The notes beneath the pieces were generated by a model that saw nothing but the letters and a program-made list of their open reading frames with translations, was not told the origin of the DNA and searched no databases. From contig NZ_FNBW01000007.1 of NCBI RefSeq assembly GCF_900102465.1, positions 124,001 through 188,000 on the forward strand: a DNA stretch of 64,000 nucleotides, read 5' to 3'. Source of the stretch: Thalassobaculum litoreum DSM 18839 (GTDB lineage Bacteria > Pseudomonadota > Alphaproteobacteria > Thalassobaculales > Thalassobaculaceae). This document shows positions 1-8,007 of the stretch, one piece after another. The position numbers and the translations under genes were made by a program. Each line of letters opens with the position of its first letter. The first letter of the stretch is position 1.

Positions 1-814
1 AAGAGATCAACCGCGCGATCGACCTCCCCCCAGTCCGGAATATTGACATATGCGTCGGGGGGAAAGCCCATCGTGTCCAGTCCGGGCTCGCCGATCCTGA
101 TGACCCGGTAGCCGGCCTCGATCAGCCGGCGGATCGACGGCTGATAGGTTTCGACCTTCGGCGTGCGGTAGGCGTGGTACGTCATGCCCGGCACGTAGGC
201 GAGCGTTCGGTTGTGGAAGAAGACGAACGGCGCGTCAGGGTCGATCTCATGGGCGCTCAGGATTTCGCGGGCGATGGATTCCGCCTCTTCCGGCAGTTCC
301 AGGAACTTCACCGCCCCTCCGGCCAGAACATGGCGATAGAACCGGATGAAGATGCTGCGTGGGCCGGCGAACAGGCAGTCGAGGTTGCCGATACGATGGA
401 AGCCCGCATCCTTCGTGCCGAGCACGAGGGCGTCGAAATTGTCGATTTCGATAAACCGGATCTTCGGACTGGTGCAGTTTCGGATCCAGGGGTTCGTCCC
501 CGACCACGACATCAGGTCCGTGAAGATCAGGATACGATCGTAGTCGTCTTCGAACAGCGTGGAGATGATTTGGGTCTCGAAGCCGAAATGCCCGATTCGT
601 GCCGTCTGCGGCAGGATCTAGGCCAAGGTCCTCCCGCCGGGTGCGAGTTCGGGTATGGCCAGCTTCACGATCTCCAGCGCGACCGCCCGTATCGCCTCGT
701 CTGAGAGGACCGGGGTCTCTCTGCCGCTCGCGATGCTTATCCGCGGCATTCCCGATCGCGGAGCCGCTCCACGGGCTTGGCTGCGGATCCTGTGGGGGTA
801 TCTTGCCTGATCAT
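1..814 (-). pseudogene. TIGR04372-family glycosyltransferase, broken and cut by the window edge
   Basis: Reading leftward from about 615, one frame encodes a glycosyltransferase-like protein with RIGHFGFETQ, then FVFFHNR, then a stretch ending in VETYQPSIRRLIEAGYRVIR. These are the conserved blocks I associate with TIGR04372 proteins of surface-glycan loci. The C-terminus lies beyond base 1. No normal start precedes RIGHFG: the same frame is stopped by TAG at 618-620, only 7 codons upstream. Beyond that stop it continues open with coding-like codon use back through an ATG at 747-749. A separate ATG at 812-814 overlaps the stop of the upstream epimerase gene (ATGA) but runs only 25 codons before TAA at 737-739. 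A nonsense change plus a frameshift in a once translationally coupled gene explains this best. A non-canonical start after the TAG, or sequencing error, are alternatives. Confidence 0.6.
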
Positions 815-1740
815 GAGTTGGTCTCCGTAACGCTGCGGATCACCGCCGACCAGTCGTCCTGCGCCACCCATCCCAGGTCGCGTTCGGCCGCCCGGGTGTC
901 AAAGGGGCTCGCGTCGGCGCGCGAGAACCAGCCCTCGTCGTAGAGCGGGGGATGCATACCCCGGTTGCGGGCGAGGAAGTCCAGGGTATCGACGCTGCCG
1001 AGCGTGTCACGGGCCGCGATCAGGTAGACCGAGAACGGGGCCGTGTCGGCCAGCAGGGCAGCCCGGAACGCCGCCGCCGCGTCGCGGGAGGTCACATAGG
1101 TCCGCAGCGCCGGCAGCCCGCCATAGATCGGTCCGTCGAAGGCGATCCCCGGATTGCCGTCCTCCGCCGGCAGGGTTGCCAGCTCCGCCAGCATCTGCGG
1201 TGTCTTCACCGGTCGGGCGACCAGGGTCGGGCGCAGGCAGACGATGGAGGCGATCCCGGTGCCGCTCGCGGCATGGCGCCGCGCGAAGCTCTCCGCGGTG
1301 CGCTCCATGAGCTGCTTGGTGAGGTCGTAGGTCCGCCGCGGACGCTGGGCATGCGCTTCGTCGACCGGGAGATAGTGGGGCGCATCGCCGGTGTTGAAGC
1401 CGTAGGAGGCGGCGGAGGAGGCGACGACGACCTTTTTCACGCCTTCTTCCTCGGCGGCGCGCAGCAGGTTCCAGGTGCCCTGGACGTTGACCTCGAAATA
1501 GGTGTGATCGGGCACCTCGACGCCGTCGTCGATTCCGGCCAGATGGATGATCCGATCGTGCCCGCGCACCGCGCTGCGGACCGCGGCGACGTCGCGGATA
1601 TCGACTTCCCGGTAGACCACGTCCTGACCCGGCGCGCTGACGTCCAGCACCTCCACCCGATGGTCGGGGAGCATCGCCTCGACGACGAAATGCCCGAGGC
1701 GCCCGCTGCCGCCGGTGATCAGTACCGTGTTCTCAGCCAT
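811..1740 (-). CDS. NAD-dependent epimerase/dehydratase (extended SDR)
   Basis: A 309-residue extended short-chain dehydrogenase. The N-terminus has the nucleotide-binding motif GGSGRLG (residues 10-16). Ser109 lies in VVASSAASYG, and the catalytic pair is Tyr138/Lys142 in YDLTK, as in nucleotide-sugar epimerases and dehydratases. Length fits the UDP-glucose 4-epimerase-like group, but the substrate cannot be read from sequence. It is cytoplasmic, with no signal peptide. Its stop overlaps an ATG of the broken glycosyltransferase downstream, so the two probably belonged to one surface-polysaccharide operon. A 147-bp gap separates it from the divergent HtrA-like gene. Confidence 0.85.
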   Translation of the reverse strand: MAENTVLITGGSGRLGHFVVEAMLPDHRVEVLDVSAPGQDVVYREVDIRDVAAVRSAVRGHDRIIHLAGIDDGVEVPDHTYFEVNVQGTWNLLRAAEEEGVKKVVVASSAASYGFNTGDAPHYLPVDEAHAQRPRRTYDLTKQLMERTAESFARRHAASGTGIASIVCLRPTLVARPVKTPQMLAELATLPAEDGNPGIAFDGPIYGGLPALRTYVTSRDAAAAFRAALLADTAPFSVYLIAARDTLGSVDTLDFLARNRGMHPPLYDEGWFSRADASPFDTRAAERDLGWVAQDDWSAVIRSVTETNS

Positions 1741-1887
1741 CTCGGATCCCCACCTCCAGCGGATTGCGCCACGCGGTCAGACTAATTCTCTTGTACCGAT
1801 CGAGATAGACGACGTCACGGCCGGGCTGAAATGTCCTCGATGCGTGTTAGATTGACCATCGACAGCATCACCCAAAACGGATGAGAC

Positions 1888-2853
1888 ATGCCCGAGGAAG
1901 CGCCACAGCCCGAACATCCCCGCCAGGAGCATTTGGGCTTTGACCTGAACCACATCCTCTCCGCCGTGGTGGGCGTCCGCTGCCACATCCCCGAGGACGC
2001 TTTCACGGCCTCGGTTCTCGGTACCGAGCGCTCGGGAAACGGCGTGGTTATCCGCAGCGACGGCCTCGTCCTGACCATCGGCTATCTGGTGACCGAGGCC
2101 GAGACGATCTGGATCACCGACAACCAGGGCCGGGCCTTTCCCGGCACGGTGCTGGCCTATGATCAGGAGACCGGGCTCGGTCTGATCCAGACCCTGGGAC
2201 GCGCCGATCTGCCGGCCGTCGAATTGGGCGTGTCCTCCAATATGCTGGAAGGCGATTCGGTCATCGTGGTCGGCCATGGTGGCCGTCGCTCGGCGATCAA
2301 CGCCCGGATCATCGCGGTGCGCGAATTCGCCGGGTATTGGGAATACCTGCTGGACGAGGCGATCTTCACCGCGCCGGCCCATCCGAACTGGGGCGGCACC
2401 GGCATGTTCGACCAGGACGGACGCCTGGTCGGCATCGGCTCGCTGTTCATCCAGCAGAGCCACGGCGACGACACGCCGATCGACGGCAACATGATCGTGC
2501 CGATCGACCTCATCAAGCCGATCTACGAGACCATGATCACCAGCGGCACGTCGGGCCGGATCCCGCGGCCGTGGCTCGGTATGTACTGCACCGAGGTGGA
2601 GGAGCGGCTGGTGGTCGCCGGTCTGGCCGATGACGGTCCCTCCGAGGCCGCCGACGTGCAGGTCGGCGACATCGTCGAGAAGATCGGCGGTACCCGGGTG
2701 TCCACCCTGGCGGAGATGTTCCGCCGGGTCTGGTCGGTCGGACCGGCCGGTGCCGACATTCCGATCACCGTGGTGCGCGAGGGCGAGCGGCTCGACCTCA
2801 CCATCGCCTCGGTCGCCCGCGGCACCCTGCTGAAGGGTCCGCAGCTGCACTGA
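1888..2853 (+). CDS. HtrA/DegP-like protein with PDZ domain and degenerate catalytic triad
   Basis: A 321-residue protein with the architecture of an S1C (HtrA) protease: a trypsin-like body at about 20-210 and one PDZ domain at about 225-310. All three catalytic positions appear lost. The LTNNHVV block reads LTIGYLV (Tyr66 for His). The block around the Asp reads DQETGLGLI (Gly96). The GNSGG serine block reads PNWGGTG (Gly for Ser). There is no signal peptide, whereas ordinary HtrA proteins are exported. It is therefore probably a cytoplasmic pseudoprotease acting as a scaffold or peptide-binding protein. The 3-hydroxyisobutyrate-dehydrogenase relative begins 25 bp downstream, so they are probably co-transcribed. 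Family placement is firm; loss of activity is inferred from hand alignment. Confidence 0.8.
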   Translation: MPEEAPQPEHPRQEHLGFDLNHILSAVVGVRCHIPEDAFTASVLGTERSGNGVVIRSDGLVLTIGYLVTEAETIWITDNQGRAFPGTVLAYDQETGLGLIQTLGRADLPAVELGVSSNMLEGDSVIVVGHGGRRSAINARIIAVREFAGYWEYLLDEAIFTAPAHPNWGGTGMFDQDGRLVGIGSLFIQQSHGDDTPIDGNMIVPIDLIKPIYETMITSGTSGRIPRPWLGMYCTEVEERLVVAGLADDGPSEAADVQVGDIVEKIGGTRVSTLAEMFRRVWSVGPAGADIPITVVREGERLDLTIASVARGTLLKGPQLH

Positions 2854-2878
2854 TCTCAAGGTTCGACGGAGGACACCT

Positions 2879-3751
2879 ATGCGCATCGCCTTCCTCGGCC
2901 TCGGCCTGATGGGCGAGGGATTTACCCGTCGGCTCATCGACCTGGGGCACGACGTGACCGGTTTCGACCCCGTGGCCGAGCGGCGCCTGGCCGCCTCCGC
3001 CTGGGGCGTGACGCCGGCCGAGACATCCGCCGCCGCCGCTGAGGGCGCGGATCTGGTCATGACCTGTGTGACCACCACCGACGACCTGGAAGCGGCGCTA
3101 TTCGGGACGGACGGTTGCGCCGGGACGATGTCCGAGGCGGCGGTCCTGGTGGATTTCTCCACCACGGTGGTGGCCCGCACCAAGGCCATGGCTGGGCGGC
3201 TGAAGGCCGAGTGCGGGGCGGGATGGATCGATGCCCCGGTCTCCGGCGGCCCGCCGGCAGCGCGGGACGGCAAACTGGCGATCATGATGGGCGGGGACGA
3301 GGCGGATATCGCCCGCGCCCGGCCGGTCCTCGACCAATTGGCGGCGAGCCTGGTGCATCTCGGGCCGGTGGGCGCCGGACAGGTGACCAAGATGGTCAAT
3401 CAGGTCTGCGTGCTGACCAATTTCGTGGTGCTGGCGGAGGCCCTGAACCTGGCCGAGCGCGGCGGCGTGGATACGAGCAGGCTGCAGGCGGCGCTGGAGA
3501 CCGGCTATGCCGGGTCCAACCTGATGGCGGCCATGTGGCCGCGGATGATGTCGCGCGACTACGCCCCGGCCGGCTATCTGCGGCAGGTACTGAAGGATCT
3601 CGACATGGTCCACGACCTCGCCCACGACCTGCAGGCGTCGATTCCGATGTCGACCCAGGCGGCGGAACTGTTCCGGCTGATGGCGGCGCGGGGGCATGCG
3701 GAGGAGGACGGCATCGCCGTGCTGAAGCTGTTCACCGGGGAAGCGGTGTAG
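2879..3751 (+). CDS. 3-hydroxyisobutyrate dehydrogenase-family beta-hydroxyacid dehydrogenase
   Basis: A 290-residue member of the 6-phosphogluconate/3-hydroxyisobutyrate dehydrogenase superfamily. It has a Rossmann motif GLGLMG at residues 7-12, the substrate-binding APVSGGPPAA block near 119-128, and the catalytic lysine Lys171 in GAGQVTKMVNQ. It would oxidise a beta-hydroxyacid with NAD(P)+ in the cytoplasm. Candidate substrates include 3-hydroxyisobutyrate, tartronate semialdehyde and related acids, and the sequence does not settle which. Upstream is the HtrA-like gene; downstream, past a 218-bp regulatory gap, is a TRAP transporter for organic acids, which fits a role in uptake-linked catabolism. 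Confidence 0.85.
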   Translation: MRIAFLGLGLMGEGFTRRLIDLGHDVTGFDPVAERRLAASAWGVTPAETSAAAAEGADLVMTCVTTTDDLEAALFGTDGCAGTMSEAAVLVDFSTTVVARTKAMAGRLKAECGAGWIDAPVSGGPPAARDGKLAIMMGGDEADIARARPVLDQLAASLVHLGPVGAGQVTKMVNQVCVLTNFVVLAEALNLAERGGVDTSRLQAALETGYAGSNLMAAMWPRMMSRDYAPAGYLRQVLKDLDMVHDLAHDLQASIPMSTQAAELFRLMAARGHAEEDGIAVLKLFTGEAV

Positions 3752-3803
3752 CAGCGGGCCGATTCGCAAGGCGGCAATCAAGGTGTACAGGGCAATTGTT
3801 ATT

Positions 3804-3813
3804 TTGTATACAA
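3804..3813. promoter_or_regulatory. Palindrome TTGTATACAA, GntR-type operator candidate
   Basis: A perfect 10-bp palindrome in the 218-bp gap before dctP. It fits the TNGTNNACNA pattern of FadR-subfamily GntR regulators, which commonly control TRAP transporter and sugar-acid operons. The flanks are AT-rich compared with the window. No GntR gene is present nearby, so the regulator would be encoded elsewhere. Confidence 0.4.
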
Positions 3814-3969
3814 ACCCAACCGTCACACGAGCCGCCGGTGGCTGCGGTCGCCAGGGCTTGTGAAGACGGCAAAGAAACAAGCATCGCAGAACGGTGCGCA
3901 AAACTGCCGTGGACCAGCTGATCGGTTGGGAAAGCGGTGGAACCATAAAAATGATCAGCGGAGGAAATC

Positions 3970-5007
3970 ATGAAAATCAGGACGCTTGTGCGCGCCTCGG
4001 TTCTCGCCGGAGCGATGGCATTTGGATTGGGGTCGGCTCATGCCGCCGAGGTCGAGGGACCCGAGGTGTCGTGGAACCTGTCGACCTGGGGCAAGCCCCG
4101 GGCCTTCACCGTCGGTCTGGAGTACATCGCCGAGCAGCTCGCGGCGAAGACCGACGGCAAGTTCACCCTGAAGATCCATTACGGCGAGGCGCTGTCCAAG
4201 GCGCGCGAGAACCTTGACGGCATCCGTCTCGGCGCGTTCCAGGCGGCTCAGTTCTGCAACTTCTACCATCCGGGCAAGAATCCGGCCTGGATGGTGCTGA
4301 CCATGCCGTTCCTGCCGATCGGCGATCTGGCGGTTTCCGTCAAGGTGCGCGAGGCGCTGATGGCGCACCCCGCCTTCGTCGCCGACATGGCCAACTGGAA
4401 TGCCATGCCGTACTTCTCGGCGGTGCTGCCGCAATACGAGTTCCTCGGCCGGGGCGAACCGCCGGCGTCCCTGGCGGACTGGCAGGGCAAGCGGGTCCGG
4501 GCCGGCGGCGGCATCGGTCTGGCGATGGAGAAGCTGGGCGCCACCCGGACCACCGTGCCGGCCACGGAGGTCTATACCGGTATCGAGCGTGGCACCATGG
4601 ACGCGGCCTCGATGCCGTTCACCTACGCCCACGCCGCCTATCAGCTCCACGAGATCAGCGACTGGTTCACCGCGAACCTGTCCCCGGGCACCTCGGAATG
4701 TGCCACGGTCCTGAACAAGACCGCGTTCGAGGAACTGCCCGAGCAGTACCGGAAGCTGCTGATGGACCTGAAGCCGTCCGCGTATGAGGCGCAGATCGCC
4801 GCCTATGTCGACATCGACAAGAAGAACCTGCCGATGTTCAAGTCGAACCTGACCGAGGTGACCTATACCGAGGAACAGCTCGACGAGTTCCGCAAGGCGG
4901 CGGGCAAGCCCGTCTGGGATGAGTGGGTCGCGGAGAATTCCGGCGACTTCGACGCCCAGGGGCTGCTGGACCTGATCTTCTCCGAGGCGAAGAAGGCCCG
5001 TCAGTAG
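3970..5007 (+). CDS. dctP: TRAP transporter substrate-binding protein DctP
   Basis: A 345-residue periplasmic solute-binding protein of the DctP family. It has a Sec signal peptide with likely cleavage after GSAHA (residue 25). It captures an organic acid or similar small anion and delivers it to the DctQM permease encoded immediately downstream. The conserved Arg that usually binds the substrate carboxylate is probably in the GKRVRAGGG segment. A ribosome-binding site (AGCGGAGG) lies just upstream of the ATG. The ligand cannot be predicted from sequence. The neighbouring hydroxyacid dehydrogenase makes a hydroxy- or keto-acid plausible. Confidence 0.92.
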   Translation: MKIRTLVRASVLAGAMAFGLGSAHAAEVEGPEVSWNLSTWGKPRAFTVGLEYIAEQLAAKTDGKFTLKIHYGEALSKARENLDGIRLGAFQAAQFCNFYHPGKNPAWMVLTMPFLPIGDLAVSVKVREALMAHPAFVADMANWNAMPYFSAVLPQYEFLGRGEPPASLADWQGKRVRAGGGIGLAMEKLGATRTTVPATEVYTGIERGTMDAASMPFTYAHAAYQLHEISDWFTANLSPGTSECATVLNKTAFEELPEQYRKLLMDLKPSAYEAQIAAYVDIDKKNLPMFKSNLTEVTYTEEQLDEFRKAAGKPVWDEWVAENSGDFDAQGLLDLIFSEAKKARQ

Positions 5008-5033
5008 GGTCGACGACCCGCCTGCATTCTGAC

Positions 5034-5060
5034 GCGGGGCCGTGCAGTGCGCGGCCCCGC
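5034..5060 (+). other. Stem-loop between dctP and dctQ
   Basis: A perfect 9-bp GC stem (GCGGGGCCG at 5034-5042 with CGGCCCCGC at 5052-5060) in the 111-bp dctP-dctQ gap. No T-run follows, so it is more likely an RNA-stabilising or attenuating element than a terminator. Such hairpins commonly keep the binding-protein message in excess over the permease. Confidence 0.5.
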
Positions 5061-5118
5061 TTCACCCGCCGGCCGTCGGTCGACGGGGTGACGGGATTCA
5101 TTTAGAGGGGCAGCTACC

Positions 5119-5784
5119 ATGACGGAGCTCTCGACCCTGACGGCGGATCAGGCGGTGTCGGGCGGACGCATGCTCAACCGGCTGGACCGTATGCTGGGGG
5201 CGGTGGAACGCGCTACGGCCCTGTTCTCGGGCCTGTTCATCTTCGCCCTGATGCTGGTCGGGGTGACCCAGATCCTGGGGCGAAAGCTCTTCAACGCGCC
5301 GATCTTCGGCTATATCGACGCGGTCGAAATGTCGATCGCGGTCTTCGCTTTCCTGGCGATCGCCTATTGCGAGCGGATGAACGGCCATGTCCGCATGGAG
5401 ATCCTCATCGGCAAACTCCGAGGCCGGCCGCTCTGGATCGCGGAGGCGCTTGGCCAGATCCTCGGCCTGTTCGTGCTCGCGGTTCTCATCTGGTACGGCT
5501 GGGAGCACGCGATGCGAGCCTATGAGTACGGCGACTCAACGATCGATGCTCAGATCCCTTGGTGGCCGTCGAAACTGCTGATTCCGGCCGCCTTTGCCCT
5601 GCTGTTCCTGCGGCTGCTGCTCAACCTGGTCGGCTATCTGCGCCTGGCGATCGACCGTGAGGCGGCGCCGGTGGCGGTGCCGCTGATCGCGGATGTGCGC
5701 CGCCAGGCCATGGAGGAGGCCACGGGCGCTGGGGCGGTCGACGGTCAGACCGCAGAGAAATCTTCCGACGGGAGCGTGCGATGA
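5119..5784 (+). CDS. dctQ: TRAP transporter small permease DctQ
   Basis: A 221-residue membrane protein with four hydrophobic segments, starting near residue 37 (TALFSGLFIFALMLVGVTQI) and continuing through the AVEMSIAVFAFLAIAY and KLLIPAAFALLFL regions. This is the DctQ fold. It pairs with DctM to form the TRAP permease in the inner membrane. The last third is a charged cytoplasmic tail. A good ribosome-binding site (AGAGGGGC) precedes the ATG. The stop overlaps the start of dctM by 4 bp, consistent with translational coupling. Confidence 0.9.
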   Translation: MTELSTLTADQAVSGGRMLNRLDRMLGAVERATALFSGLFIFALMLVGVTQILGRKLFNAPIFGYIDAVEMSIAVFAFLAIAYCERMNGHVRMEILIGKLRGRPLWIAEALGQILGLFVLAVLIWYGWEHAMRAYEYGDSTIDAQIPWWPSKLLIPAAFALLFLRLLLNLVGYLRLAIDREAAPVAVPLIADVRRQAMEEATGAGAVDGQTAEKSSDGSVR

Positions 5785-7091
5785 CCGGGTTGAGCAATGA
5801 GGCCGTGGGCCTGATCGGCGTCGCCGCCCTGCTTGTCATGGTCGTTCTCGGCGTGCGCGTCTATATCGCGGCGGCCCTGGTCGGATTGGTCGGGCTGATC
5901 GCCCTGCTCGGCTGGGATGCCGGGGCAGGGATGATCGGGACGATCCCGCATTCCAAGTCGGTGACCTATACGCTGTCGGTCCTGCCGATGTTCATTCTGA
6001 TCGGGTTCTTGGCCTTCCATGCCGGCATCACCCGCGCGCTGTTCGACGCCTCGCGCAAGTGGCTGGGCTGGCTGCCCGGCGGCCTTGCCGTCGCCTCGGT
6101 CATGGCCACGGCCGGTTTCGCCGCCGTCTCCGGTGCCTCGACGGCGACCGCCGCCGTGTTCGCCCGGGTCGCCATTCCGGAGATGCTGGCCGCCGGCTAT
6201 TCGCGCCGGATCGCCGCCGGCGTCGTGGCCGCGGGCGGTACGCTCGCCACTCTGATCCCGCCAAGCGCGATCCTGGTGATCTACGCCATCATCGTCGAGG
6301 AATCGGTCGGGCAGCTTCTGCTGGCGGGCTTCATCCCCGGCCTGGTCTCCGCCCTGATCTACGTCGCAATCATCCTGCTCTGGGCCAAGCTGGACCCGAA
6401 GATCGGACCTGGCATCCATGGGTACACCTGGAGCGACCGGGTGCGGTCGCTGCCGGGGACTTTCCCGGTGATCGCCGTCGTGATCATCATCTTCAGCGCC
6501 ATGTACTACGGCTGGGCGACCCCGACCGAAGCCGGTGCCCTGGGGGCCTTCGTCGTGTTCCTCATGGCCGTGGCCAACGGGTTGCGATGGGGGGCGTTCA
6601 AGGAGTCGCTGCTGGATACGGCGAAGCTCACCGTGATGATCTTCAGCCTGATCTGGGGCGTGCTGGCTTTCGTGCGGTTCCTGGGCTTCGCCGGGCTGCC
6701 GGAGCAGTTCACCAACTTCATCGTCTCGCTGCCGTTCGAGCCCTGGGTGGTGATGATCTTCATCCTGATCGGCTACGCGATCCTCGGCATGTTCATGGAT
6801 GCGATCGGGATGCTGCTGCTGACCCTGCCGGTGGTTTATCCGGCGGTCATGGCGCTCGGCTACGACCCGATCTGGTTCGGCATCATCGTGGTGAAGATGG
6901 CGGAGGTCTGTCTGGTGACGCCGCCGATCGGCCTGAACTGCTTCGTCGTCTCGGCGGTGCGCCCGGACATTCCGATCACCACGGTGTTCCGCGGTGTCGG
7001 GCCGTTCGTGGTGGCCGATTTCATCACCATCGCCGTCTTCATGATCTGGCCGGAGGTGATTACCTGGCTGCCGCAGACCCTGCTGAACTGA
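5781..7091 (+). CDS. dctM: TRAP transporter large permease DctM
   Basis: A 436-residue polytopic inner-membrane protein of about twelve hydrophobic segments. It has typical DctM blocks, including GFAAVSGASTATAAVFA, LIPPSAILVIYAI and TPPIGLNCFVVSAV. It is the sodium-coupled translocating subunit that receives substrate from DctP. Length is usual for the family and the gene overlaps dctQ by 4 bp. It converges on the amidohydrolase gene with a 7-bp gap and no terminator is visible between them. Confidence 0.93.
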   Translation: MTGLSNEAVGLIGVAALLVMVVLGVRVYIAAALVGLVGLIALLGWDAGAGMIGTIPHSKSVTYTLSVLPMFILIGFLAFHAGITRALFDASRKWLGWLPGGLAVASVMATAGFAAVSGASTATAAVFARVAIPEMLAAGYSRRIAAGVVAAGGTLATLIPPSAILVIYAIIVEESVGQLLLAGFIPGLVSALIYVAIILLWAKLDPKIGPGIHGYTWSDRVRSLPGTFPVIAVVIIIFSAMYYGWATPTEAGALGAFVVFLMAVANGLRWGAFKESLLDTAKLTVMIFSLIWGVLAFVRFLGFAGLPEQFTNFIVSLPFEPWVVMIFILIGYAILGMFMDAIGMLLLTLPVVYPAVMALGYDPIWFGIIVVKMAEVCLVTPPIGLNCFVVSAVRPDIPITTVFRGVGPFVVADFITIAVFMIWPEVITWLPQTLLN

Positions 7092-7098
7092 CGGTAGC

Positions 7099-8007
7099 TC
7101 AGGCCGGCTGGTAGATCCGTAGCGCGTTGTCGTGGAAGAACGCCCTGCGGTCGCCCTGCGGCATGTCCGCGGTGATCGCCTTCAGCCCGGTGAAGATCTC
7201 GTCGTAGCTGGCGCACAGCGAGTCCACCGGGAAGTTGCTTGCCGCCATACAGCGCCCGGCGCCGAAGATCCGAAGGGTCTCGCGCACCACCTCGCCCTGC
7301 AGCTCGGGCGTCCAGCGCTGGCCCGGCACGCCGATGCCGGAGATCTTCACCGCCGTGTTCGGCTGTGCGGCCAGACGCTCCATCCCCTCGCGCCAGCCGT
7401 CGATTCCCGCCGGTGAGCGGTCGGACGGCAGGCCGGTGTGATTGAGGATGATCTGCGTGTCCGGGAAGTCCCGCGCCAGATCCGCCGCCTCTCCCAGATG
7501 CCACCAGGGTGTCTGCAGGTCGTAATGCAGCCCGTGCTCGGCCAGCAGCCGGTAGCCGGCGCGAAAGGCGGGATCGGCCATCGACCCGGGCGCGCCGGCG
7601 ACAAACCTGTCCGGCGACGGCGCGGCGGCCGGCTTCTGGCGCACCGAGCGGACCAGCGGGAAGGCGGCATGGCCGGCCAGGACCCCGGCGATGTCGTCGC
7701 GGGCGAACCAGGCCTGGCCGATCACCGCATGGGGCCAGCCGGTGCGGTCGTGCAGCTCGTGCAGCCACCGCGTCTCGCCGACCGGGTCGGAGGGGTCCCA
7801 TTCCACCTCCATATGCACCGACTTCACGACGTTGTGGCGGCCGTGGTCGCGGCGGAAATCGTCGACCAGATAGTCGCGCTTGATCGCGCTGTAGTCGCCG
7901 TAGCGGAACGGGATGTCGTGCGCACCCTCCAGCCAGGGGTGGTGGCCGCTGCCCAGCTTCCAGAAATGGTGATGGGCGTCGATGATCGGCAGGTCGTCGT
8001 CTGTCAT
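7099..8007 (-). CDS. Amidohydrolase-2 family metal-dependent hydrolase
   Basis: A 302-residue TIM-barrel protein of the Amidohydrolase-2 (fuconolactonase/dicarboxylate decarboxylase-like) family. It starts with the metal-binding DAHHHFW motif. Further signatures are VHMEVEWDP, ILNHTGLP and a C-terminal ASNFPVDS segment at the position of the usual GSDWP block. The likely reaction is hydrolysis of a lactone or amide. Its ATG overlaps the stop of the SulP gene (ATGA), so both are expected on one minus-strand transcript. The pairing with a SulP anion carrier hints that the carrier imports a carboxylate processed here, which is inference. Confidence 0.85.
   Translation of the reverse strand: MTDDDLPIIDAHHHFWKLGSGHHPWLEGAHDIPFRYGDYSAIKRDYLVDDFRRDHGRHNVVKSVHMEVEWDPSDPVGETRWLHELHDRTGWPHAVIGQAWFARDDIAGVLAGHAAFPLVRSVRQKPAAAPSPDRFVAGAPGSMADPAFRAGYRLLAEHGLHYDLQTPWWHLGEAADLARDFPDTQIILNHTGLPSDRSPAGIDGWREGMERLAAQPNTAVKISGIGVPGQRWTPELQGEVVRETLRIFGAGRCMAASNFPVDSLCASYDEIFTGLKAITADMPQGDRRAFFHDNALRIYQPA

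Noticed and set aside
1777-3399. 540-codon minus-strand open frame
   Set aside because: It is antisense to the HtrA-like gene and the start of the dehydrogenase gene; its product is low-complexity Arg/Asp/His-rich with no domain.
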